Shown here in pieces: positions 37,580 to 43,921 of a stretch of DNA of 45,640 bases (positions are counted from its first letter, which is position 1; each line of letters starts with the position of its first letter). The stretch covers positions 1-45,640 of IMG/VR virus record IMGVR_UViG_3300027833_001544; one strand, written 5' to 3'. This DNA comes from a virus. The position numbers and the translations under genes were made by a program. The notes beneath the pieces were generated by a model. That model made no database searches. It was not told where the DNA came from and worked only from the letters and a program-made list of their open reading frames with translations.

Positions 37580-37837
37580 ATGGAAATCAACAAAGAAACT
37601 ACAATCGCACAATTAGTCGCAGGCCCATGTGACGTAGTGTTTACAAAGAAAAACGGTGATAAGCGCGAAATGCGTTGTACACTAGAAGCTTCAATGCTTC
37701 CTCCTCAGCTTCCACTTGAGGAAGGTCAGGAAAAACAAACACGTAAAGTTAACCCAGATGTTCTAGCAGTCTTTGATCTTGAAGCACAAGGCTGGCGTTC
37801 ATTCCGATGGGATAGCCTACAATCAGTTAATACATAA
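37580..37837 (+). CDS. DUF2693-like SH3-fold phage protein
   Basis: An 85-residue protein with AAAGGA upstream. The pattern VVFTKKNGDKREMRCTLEAS, then VNPDVLAVFDLEAQGWRSFR, matches a short conserved protein of T4-like cyanophages (DUF2693). It is thought to have an SH3-like fold and has no known role. It is transcribed from its own late promoter. Confidence 0.7.
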   Translation: MEINKETTIAQLVAGPCDVVFTKKNGDKREMRCTLEASMLPPQLPLEEGQEKQTRKVNPDVLAVFDLEAQGWRSFRWDSLQSVNT

Positions 37838-37852
37838 TTTGGAGCTTAATAA

Positions 37853-38812
37853 ATGAGTATGATTCATAAAGGTCATATTGTCGAAACAGAACTGTCTAAG
37901 AACTCAAAAGGCGGAACTGAAATGATGCGAAAACGCGTACTCGACAATGTTGATTTTGACTTGCTATCAAACGCAGCAATTCATTTTTCACGTCCAAGGG
38001 AAATCCCTAATGACGTTAAACTAAATATTTTATATTGCCACGATCTCGCTGAAGATCCAGAAAATGCTGTTCTAAAGGATGGTGGTTGGGAAACGTTCGA
38101 CCATTTTGTTTTCGTAACACAGTGGCAACGGGATCAATACATTACATATTATGGATTACCATACTCAAAATGTACAGTGATTCCAAACGCGGTAGAGAAA
38201 GAATTTTTGGCACCAGAGGATATGAGTCATACAGGTAAAGTACGATTTATCTACCACACAACTCCACATCGTGGATTGGAATTACTATATCCAATCTTTG
38301 ACGAACTAAGTAAACATCACGACAATATCCATCTCGATGTCTATTCATCATTTGCTATATATGGTTGGGCACAAAGAGATGATCCATATGTCGGTTTATT
38401 TACAGAAATTCATAACCATCCAAATATGACGTATCATGGATCAGTTCCAAATGCTCAAATTATCAAAGCGTTGGAAACTGCAGATGTATTCTTATATCCA
38501 AACATTTGGAAAGAAACGTCATGTATTGCTCTTATTGAAGCAATTAAATCTGGTGTGTTATGTATCCATCCAAACTATGGTGCTTTAACAGAAGTATCTC
38601 AAGGTCAAACATTAATGTATGATTATAGTGAGGATAACAATACGAATGCAAACGCTGCCTATAGTATTGCTGACCAAGTGTTAAACACTCAAAAGGAAGA
38701 TAACGAATTCCTTAAGCGTTTCACTACATCGGACCGTGCATTCTTATCTAAAAACAGCATCCCAATTTTTGCAAATAGTTGGAACAAACTATTAAAGGAA
38801 CTTAATGGCTGA
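37853..38812 (+). CDS. Glycosyltransferase, GT-B (group 1/GT4-like)
   Basis: A 319-residue protein. The N-terminal half includes KGGTEMMRKRVLDNVDFDLL and FDHFVFVTQWQRDQYITYYG then KCTVIPNAVEKEF. The C-terminal half has VRFIYHTTPHRGLELLYPIF and the donor-binding region VFLYPNIWKETSCIALIEAI (E-x7-E equivalent E-T-S-C-I-A-L-I-E). It is retained in T4-like marine phages and probably transfers a sugar to DNA or a surface glycan. Which acceptor is used is not visible. It overlaps the next gene by 8 bases. Confidence 0.82.
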   Translation: MSMIHKGHIVETELSKNSKGGTEMMRKRVLDNVDFDLLSNAAIHFSRPREIPNDVKLNILYCHDLAEDPENAVLKDGGWETFDHFVFVTQWQRDQYITYYGLPYSKCTVIPNAVEKEFLAPEDMSHTGKVRFIYHTTPHRGLELLYPIFDELSKHHDNIHLDVYSSFAIYGWAQRDDPYVGLFTEIHNHPNMTYHGSVPNAQIIKALETADVFLYPNIWKETSCIALIEAIKSGVLCIHPNYGALTEVSQGQTLMYDYSEDNNTNANAAYSIADQVLNTQKEDNEFLKRFTTSDRAFLSKNSIPIFANSWNKLLKELNG

Positions 38813-39167
38813 TATTATAGAATTTCCAAAGGACAAACAAAATGGCCCACCTCAATCTAAAGAAGAAGTCGCTGAAAAGTTACTTGAATTTAAATTGGGT
38901 CACGCAGACCAGATTGCAGAAGTCCTTTGGCAATATGTATTAACTGAGCTTATTAGAGCTGGATGTATATTTGGCGTAGACGAAGCAGCGGAGCAAAATA
39001 AACACTTCCCTGCGATGGTCTTGGTCTTAGAGGCAATCAAATCACTTCACCTGTCAACTTATGGGATACATCATCCTTTACAAGACTTTGCTGCAGATTC
39101 AATTAATATTGATGATTATAGTGAAGAACGTGAAATAACAGTTGACATTGACGAAGATATAGATTAA
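38805..39167 (+). CDS. Conserved phage protein, unknown (120 aa)
   Basis: A helical, acidic protein (KEEVAEKLLEFKLGHADQIA, AMVLVLEAIKSLHLSTYGIH) with an Asp/Glu-rich tail (ITVDIDEDID). Similar small proteins precede RNase H in marine T4-like phages, as I recall. No function. Confidence 0.6.
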   Translation: MADIIEFPKDKQNGPPQSKEEVAEKLLEFKLGHADQIAEVLWQYVLTELIRAGCIFGVDEAAEQNKHFPAMVLVLEAIKSLHLSTYGIHHPLQDFAADSINIDDYSEEREITVDIDEDID

Positions 39168-39204
39168 GATAGATCTATAAATTAAATTATAACAGAGAAT
39201 CAAA

Positions 39205-40065
39205 ATGGCTATATTAGTAGACTACAATCAGGTTATCTTAGCCTCGCTGTTCGCGAGTATTGGTAACCACCACAACATTGAAATAGACGAGAATATTATT
39301 CGTCACATGTTTTTAAATTCAATACGACATAATCGCAAAAAGTTTCATAAAGACTTTGGTGAAATCGTAATTTGCGCTGATGGTAAAAATACATGGCGCA
39401 GAGAAGCATATGCTTATTATAAAGGTAATCGCAAAAAATCACGCGACGAGTCTGATTTAGATTGGAATAACCTTTTTAGTATTATGAATACTATTCGTGA
39501 TGAGCTCCGAGAGCACTTCCCATATAAAGTAATTCATATTGACCATTGCGAAGCCGATGATATTATCGGTACCATTTGCCATGACGAAGGCACTGAACTA
39601 AATATGGGATCAGAACAATACCTAGTTTTGTCAGCTGATAAAGATTTTATTCAGCTTCAAACATATGCCAACGTTCAACAATTTGATCCAATTCGTAAAC
39701 GTTGGATTAAAAACGATAATCCATCTATGTACCTTGAAGAACATATTTTAAAAGGTGATACTGGTGATGGTGTACCAAATATCTTATCACCAGATAATTG
39801 TTTAGCAATTGGGCAGAGACAAAAACCAATGACTCAGAAACGTCTTGCTCAATATAAAGGTGGTACAGATGAAATGGACGAGGAAACATTACGTCGTTTT
39901 CATAGAAACAAAATGATGATTGACCTTACACAAATTCCTCAAAAATACCAAGAGCAAATTCGTTCTGAATTTAACAAAGAAAAAGACGTTGGACGGTCTC
40001 AATTGTTTAACTTCTTTATTCAAAAGAAACTTAAAAACTTAGTTACAGACATACAGGATTTCTAA
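39205..40065 (+). CDS. rnh: RNase H (T4 Rnh-like 5'-3' exonuclease)
   Basis: A 286-residue protein, near T4 RNase H length (305). FEN/5'-exonuclease motifs are LVDYNQVILA (first Asp), ICADGKNTWRREAYAYYKGN then RKKSRDESD, HIDHCEADDIIGTI (metal-binding acidic cluster), LSADKDFIQL, and LKGDTGDGVPNILSP. It removes RNA primers and flaps behind the lagging strand. Upstream bases 39176-39183 (TATAAATT) are one base from a late core. The following gene overlaps by one base. Confidence 0.88.
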   Translation: MAILVDYNQVILASLFASIGNHHNIEIDENIIRHMFLNSIRHNRKKFHKDFGEIVICADGKNTWRREAYAYYKGNRKKSRDESDLDWNNLFSIMNTIRDELREHFPYKVIHIDHCEADDIIGTICHDEGTELNMGSEQYLVLSADKDFIQLQTYANVQQFDPIRKRWIKNDNPSMYLEEHILKGDTGDGVPNILSPDNCLAIGQRQKPMTQKRLAQYKGGTDEMDEETLRRFHRNKMMIDLTQIPQKYQEQIRSEFNKEKDVGRSQLFNFFIQKKLKNLVTDIQDF

Positions 40066-40493
40066 TGGCAATACGCAGATCAATTTCAGAAATAATTAAC
40101 CACTGCTCTACAATTAAAAGTAAGAGTGAAAAGGTCGCATGGTTACAGGAGAACACTTCTCAGCCACTGCAGGTTGTGCTAAAGAATATATATGATAGTA
40201 GGGTTGAATTTTTAATACCTGATACACCTCCACCTTGGACTCTTAATGAGTTTGAGAACGAGGCAAAATCACTATTATTTAGAGAAGCTCGTCGACTTAA
40301 TATTTTTATTAAAGGTGGAGGATATGATAACTTAAACACGATTAAACGTGAACAACTATTCATTAGTTTACTTGAGGATGTGGATAATGATGATGCCAAA
40401 CTATTGGCTAATCACATGATTTCTCATACTCCAATAAAAGGTTTAACTAAAGCAGTAGTAAATGAAGCTTTTCCAAATTTAATAGAAGAATAG
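40065..40493 (+). CDS. DUF6433-like conserved phage protein
   Basis: A 142-residue protein, TAATG overlap with RNase H. ISEIINHCSTIKSKSEKVAW, VLKNIYDSRVEFLIPDTPPP, and LLANHMISHTPIKGLTKAVV match a conserved protein always found after RNase H in marine T4-like phages (DUF6433). Its function is unknown. Position equals that of replication-accessory genes such as 59 or dsbA in T4, but similarity to those is not evident. Confidence 0.68.
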   Translation: MAIRRSISEIINHCSTIKSKSEKVAWLQENTSQPLQVVLKNIYDSRVEFLIPDTPPPWTLNEFENEAKSLLFREARRLNIFIKGGGYDNLNTIKREQLFISLLEDVDNDDAKLLANHMISHTPIKGLTKAVVNEAFPNLIEE

Positions 40494-40497
40494 GTCT

Positions 40498-40671
40498 ATG
40501 GCAAAAACATTTAAAAAATTTCGTGAAGATTACGACGAATGGGACGAAGTAGGTGACGATGATGTATCGTTGAAAGAGCAACGCCTCAAAAATCGCAGAG
40601 ATCGTAAGCGAAATAAACGAGAAGAAAAGAATAAAACTTTTGATGAAAAAGTTGAAATTAAACGAAAATAA
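40498..40671 (+). CDS. Small highly charged protein (57 aa)
   Basis: ATG 4 bases after the previous stop, 57 codons. An acidic head (EDYDEWDEVGDDD) and a very basic tail (KNRRDRKRNKREEKNK) suggest nucleic-acid binding. Short proteins of this charge layout are common after RNase H in marine T4-like phages. The next promoter begins 3 bases after its stop. Confidence 0.6.
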   Translation: MAKTFKKFREDYDEWDEVGDDDVSLKEQRLKNRRDRKRNKREEKNKTFDEKVEIKRK

Positions 40672-40674
40672 CTA

Positions 40675-40703
40675 TTGACATTTGATGTCGAATCGGTTAT
40701 ATT
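40675..40703 (+). promoter_or_regulatory. Repeated early promoter cassette (copy 6)
   Basis: TTGACA at 40675-40680, 17-base spacer ending CGAATCGGT, TATATT at 40698-40703. Drives the 40738 gene. Confidence 0.83.
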
Positions 40704-40737
40704 GATTCTATAAGGTAAAACAAAAGGAATCAATACT

Positions 40738-41112
40738 ATGGGTACTTCATCAATGATCGGTTATATTAAAGAAGACGGCACGGTAGCTGCTACATATTGT
40801 CACTATGATGGTTATGTAGAGTATAACGGTCGTCTTCTTTTAGATTCATATAACACACCAGAAAGAGCAATGGAAGTTGCTAAAACTGGTTACATTTCTG
40901 GTCTAAAAGAAGACTTGGAAATTTCTAAATCAGAAGCTGTTCACAAAGAAGAACCTTCAGTATTTGATACCTCTTTAAATTTTATCAACGATGGCGACAC
41001 AACACATGGCGCTCAGTATCTTTACCTTTTTGATGGTGAAGACTGGTTGATTGCTTCAACTGAAAACTTAGAAAATCGTAAGTGGTCATTAGTTGAAGAT
41101 AATTTGAATTAA
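40738..41112 (+). CDS. Conserved early phage protein, unknown (124 aa)
   Basis: AAAGGAA upstream. SSMIGYIKEDGTVAATYCHY then DGYVEYNGRLLLDSY, and YLYLFDGEDWLIASTEN near the end. This is a small mixed fold I recognise from other phages and from some plasmids, without known function. It is the only gene between two promoter cassettes. Confidence 0.62.
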   Translation: MGTSSMIGYIKEDGTVAATYCHYDGYVEYNGRLLLDSYNTPERAMEVAKTGYISGLKEDLEISKSEAVHKEEPSVFDTSLNFINDGDTTHGAQYLYLFDGEDWLIASTENLENRKWSLVEDNLN

Positions 41113-41126
41113 AATCAAATTAGCTA

Positions 41127-41155
41127 TTGACATTGCTAATAGAATCGGTTATAAT
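41127..41155 (+). promoter_or_regulatory. Repeated early promoter cassette (copy 7)
   Basis: TTGACA at 41127-41132, 17-base spacer with ATAGAATCGGT, TATAAT at 41150-41155. Upstream bases AAATTAGCTA match other copies. Confidence 0.85.
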
Positions 41156-41190
41156 GTATATATCAAATGAAAACAAATAGGAATAATAAA

Positions 41191-41550
41191 ATGACAAAGA
41201 CAATTACAAAATTCGACAAACCAACACTTCGCAATCTTCGCATTGAAATGCAAGCATTGCTTGAGGCATATGGCGTTGAAACTAATTTGGAAATCTCAGT
41301 AGGAAACATGAGTTTCTCAGATGCTGAAGTCAATATTAAAGTCCAAGCAAAAGTAAAAGGTGCAGTTACTATGACTGACCGAATTCTTCAAATGGAAGTT
41401 GATCGTCTTGGTCTAAAAATGGTAAACTTTGCAGGTGATAAACTTGTAGAGTATAAAACACGAGCTCAAAAATACTCATTCGTATATGAGTCTCACGGAA
41501 AATTGTATAAGACTGACGAACGTGGTGTCGTAGCTAGGTTTGCAGCATAA
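41191..41550 (+). CDS. Conserved early phage protein, unknown (119 aa)
   Basis: The start at 41191 follows AGGA by 9 bases; an in-frame ATG at 41167 lacks a ribosome site. Sequence TLRNLRIEMQALLEAYGVET, EISVGNMSFSDAEVNIKVQA, and FVYESHGKLYKTDERGVVAR. A known small conserved phage protein type with no function assigned. Confidence 0.65.
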   Translation: MTKTITKFDKPTLRNLRIEMQALLEAYGVETNLEISVGNMSFSDAEVNIKVQAKVKGAVTMTDRILQMEVDRLGLKMVNFAGDKLVEYKTRAQKYSFVYESHGKLYKTDERGVVARFAA

Positions 41551-41566
41551 TAAGAAAGAATATAAT

Positions 41567-42145
41567 ATGAAATTAAACGAAAAATTAATACTTGTAGATT
41601 GTGATGGGGTATTGCTTGATTGGCAATACTCTTTCTATAAATGGATGGCTGAACGTGGCTATACTCCAGTCACTGACGGTGTTTATGACATGGGTAAAGT
41701 GTTTGACATGTCATACGATGAAGCCAAACAAATGTGTGAATACTTTAATTGTTCAGCTGCAATTGGTTGGTTAACACCTTTCCGAGATGCCGTAAAATAT
41801 GTACGTAAGTTACATGAGGATCATGGATTTGTATTCCATTGTATCACATCGTTATCTACAGATAAATACGCTGGTAAACTACGAACTAAAAACCTCGAAG
41901 CAATCTTCGGTAAAAAGGTTTTTGAAGAAGTAATTTGCTTAGAGTGTGGAGGCGATAAAGACGAAGCTTTAGAACCATACCGTGATAGTGGCTGCTTCTG
42001 GGTAGAAGATAAGGAAGAAAATGCCGATCTTGGTCTAGAACTTGGTTTAAACTCTGTCTTAATCCAACACGAACATAATAAAGATTATCGAGGAAATGCA
42101 ATTAAAGTTGCAAATTGGCGCGAAATCTATGAACTGATATTATAA
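41567..42145 (+). CDS. HAD-family 5'(3')-deoxyribonucleotidase-like
   Basis: A 192-residue protein; the start at 41567 follows AAGAAAG. HAD motif I is LVDCDGVLLDWQ. GWLTPFRDAVKYVRKL precedes motif II (HCITSLSTD), and CFWVEDKEENADLGLELGLN supplies the last acidic motif. This fits phage dNMP phosphatase-like HADs (NT5C family). The expected role is nucleotide pool control. Substrate not determined. Confidence 0.75.
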   Translation: MKLNEKLILVDCDGVLLDWQYSFYKWMAERGYTPVTDGVYDMGKVFDMSYDEAKQMCEYFNCSAAIGWLTPFRDAVKYVRKLHEDHGFVFHCITSLSTDKYAGKLRTKNLEAIFGKKVFEEVICLECGGDKDEALEPYRDSGCFWVEDKEENADLGLELGLNSVLIQHEHNKDYRGNAIKVANWREIYELIL

Positions 42146-42148
42146 ATA
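42141..42148 (+). promoter_or_regulatory. T4-type late promoter TATAAATA
   Basis: Exact late core overlapping the HAD stop, 21 bases before the TTG start at 42170. Confidence 0.55.
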
Positions 42149-42169
42149 TAACCATGGAAGGAAGTTTAA

Positions 42170-42406
42170 TTGCCCAGTTATACTTTTAAGAATATTGAAA
42201 CAGATGAAATTTTTGACTCGATCATGTCTATGGCCGAGAGGGAAACTTTCCTTACAGACAACCCTAACATAACACAATTAGTTGGAAGGCCACCATCAAT
42301 CGGTGACCCTATCCGTCTTGGCTTGAGAAAACCCGACGACGGATTTCGCGATGTACTAAGAAATGTTCAACATCATCACAAAAAGGATAACATCAATACT
42401 TGGTAG
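42170..42406 (+). CDS. Conserved T4-like phage protein (FmdB-like, no zinc ligands)
   Basis: A 78-residue protein with TTG start behind AAGGAAG. The sequence PSYTFKNIETDEIFDSIMSM, TDNPNITQLVGRPPSIGDPI, RLGLRKPDDGFRDVLRNV matches a small conserved protein of marine T4-like phages. The N-terminal strand resembles FmdB zinc-ribbon regulators but has no cysteine. Function unknown. Confidence 0.68.
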   Translation: MPSYTFKNIETDEIFDSIMSMAERETFLTDNPNITQLVGRPPSIGDPIRLGLRKPDDGFRDVLRNVQHHHKKDNINTW

Positions 42407-42424
42407 TATCCACTAGGAGGTTTC

Positions 42425-43177
42425 ATGGCAAAACAGCGCAAATTATCCCGCAAGGAAAAACGCAGAATAGAACGAGATCAGGATCATATGATGGGTATTT
42501 TAAACAATAAGTTTTCAATACGCAAAATAAAACCACTCACGCCCTCACAGGCAGATTTATTCGAGTCGTATAACGAAGGATATAATTTAGCAGCCATCGG
42601 AACAGCAGGTACAGGAAAAACAATGTGTGCTACATACTTGGCACTCAATGATGTACTACAGAAAGGAGAGTATGAAAAAGTCGTCATAATACGATCTGCA
42701 GTTCAGACTAGAGAGCAAGGTTTTATGCCGGGCACTCAGGCACAGAAAGAAGCGGTATTTGAAGCACCATATACCGATATCGTAAACGATCTATTCGATA
42801 GAAAAGATGCATATAATCTAATGAAATCAAAAGGAATGATTGAGTTTAAAACTTCGTCATTTGTCAGAGGATTAACCTTTGATAACGCAATCATAATCGT
42901 AGATGAATGTCAGTCAATGACTTATCACGAGCTTGATAGTATTATTACAAGAGTAGGACAATCATCAAAAATTATATTTTGTGGAGACACGAAACAAGAT
43001 GATTTAGCAACAAACAGAAATCGAGCTGATATTACAGGACTACACGATTTCCTTAAAGTCTTATATGCAATACCGTCTTTTGACGTCGTAAGATTTGGGA
43101 TTAATGACATTGTTCGCTCCGGATTAGTAAAGGAGTACATTATGGCGAAAGAACAAATACTCGAATATGTGGCATAA
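42425..43177 (+). CDS. phoH: PhoH-like ATPase
   Basis: A 250-residue protein with AGGAGG ahead of the start. PhoH signature: AIGTAGTGKTMCATYL (Walker A at about residues 58-68), AVQTREQGFMPGT, and NAIIIVDECQSMTYHELDSI (Walker B) with ITRVGQSSKIIFCGDTKQDD. PhoH is widespread in marine phages as a putative P-loop RNA helicase or phosphate-stress protein; its role in infection is not settled. Confidence 0.92.
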   Translation: MAKQRKLSRKEKRRIERDQDHMMGILNNKFSIRKIKPLTPSQADLFESYNEGYNLAAIGTAGTGKTMCATYLALNDVLQKGEYEKVVIIRSAVQTREQGFMPGTQAQKEAVFEAPYTDIVNDLFDRKDAYNLMKSKGMIEFKTSSFVRGLTFDNAIIIVDECQSMTYHELDSIITRVGQSSKIIFCGDTKQDDLATNRNRADITGLHDFLKVLYAIPSFDVVRFGINDIVRSGLVKEYIMAKEQILEYVA

Positions 43178-43182
43178 ATACA

Positions 43183-43190
43183 TATAAATA
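43183..43190 (+). promoter_or_regulatory. T4-type late promoter TATAAATA
   Basis: Exact late core 5 bases after the phoH stop. Predicted start near 43196, just ahead of the hairpin at 43201; it would read the PAAR and fibre genes. Confidence 0.6.
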
Positions 43191-43200
43191 AACTAAATAG

Positions 43201-43230
43201 AATGCCTTGGATTAGTTCTGAGGCATTTTT
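43201..43230 (+). terminator. Rho-independent terminator after phoH
   Basis: 43201-43207 pairs with 43221-43227 (7 bp, perfect) around a 13-base loop, ending in TTTTT (43226-43230). It ends the phoH transcript. Confidence 0.6.
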
Positions 43231-43245
43231 AGTAAAGGGAACAAA

Positions 43246-43539
43246 ATGCCAGAAGTTTCAACAACTGCGCATAGACATATCGGTCATGCATCACCAACGC
43301 CTAATCCGGCTCATCGTACAAACTATAAAGCCTCGCAATCAGCTGTGACGGTAGAAGGCAATGATGTTATCAGGCAAGGTGATTCAACGGGATGCGGAGA
43401 TCCAGTTGTTGGGTATTCAAGTAAAGTATTTGTTGGTGGTAAAGGTGTTCATCGTAAAGGTGACGCTACTGGAGGTCATGGATCTTGGCCTGCAAATGCA
43501 TCATCAGAAGGATCAAGTAAGGTAAACGCAGGTGGCTAA
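43246..43539 (+). CDS. PAAR-domain spike tip protein
   Basis: A 97-residue protein with AAAGGG upstream. His- and Gly-rich repeats (HRHIGHASPTPNPAHRTNYK, VIRQGDSTGCGDPVVGYSSK, VFVGGKGVHRKGDATGGHGS) fit the PAAR fold with metal-binding His and Cys. PAAR proteins form the sharp cap on phage gp5/VgrG spikes and help pierce the outer membrane. Late promoter upstream and structural genes downstream support a virion role. Confidence 0.8.
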   Translation: MPEVSTTAHRHIGHASPTPNPAHRTNYKASQSAVTVEGNDVIRQGDSTGCGDPVVGYSSKVFVGGKGVHRKGDATGGHGSWPANASSEGSSKVNAGG

Positions 43540-43921
43540 TCCAGACTATGCTACACTGTTACCGTTAATTGCGGCTGAAACAGATCCAGTAATTAAGCAG
43601 CAATTAATAGACCAATGTTACCAGTTTTTTGTTCCACTTACTGATGCTGAAAGAGAATTATTTGAATATTCAAGCTTTGATTATGTAGAAGATACTCCAG
43701 GATATGTAAACGCAAACGCGTCTTTACCATATGTTACAGTAGGTTACGTAGCAAACGGATATATTACTAGTACAGAACTGGCTGCAGCTGAACCATATGT
43801 TATTGAGAATTATGTGATAGAAGGTTATATAAATATAGAAAACGGAATTGGTATAACTAATGAAAGCGGCTGGTCTGCTTATGTTGGCGTATACTACAAT
43901 GATAACGGGGAAACGACATAA
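43532..43921 (+). CDS. Small structural-type protein, unknown (129 aa)
   Basis: GTG start inside the PAAR end. The sequence DYATLLPLIAAETDPVIKQQ then LIDQCYQFFVPLTDAERELF resembles a small protein found beside fibre or wedge genes in marine T4-like phages. The rest is Tyr/Asn/Gly-rich (YVTVGYVANGYITSTELAAA) and beta-like. Its stop overlaps the fibre gene start. Confidence 0.6.
   Translation: MANPDYATLLPLIAAETDPVIKQQLIDQCYQFFVPLTDAERELFEYSSFDYVEDTPGYVNANASLPYVTVGYVANGYITSTELAAAEPYVIENYVIEGYINIENGIGITNESGWSAYVGVYYNDNGETT

Noticed and set aside
39176-39183. TATAAATT upstream of RNase H as a late promoter
   Set aside because: It differs from the core at the last base, and a replication gene is expected early; too weak to list as a feature.
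40065-40493. Helicase loader gp59 after RNase H
   Set aside because: The position suggests a replication accessory, but the sequence matches the DUF6433-like conserved protein and shows no gp59 features.
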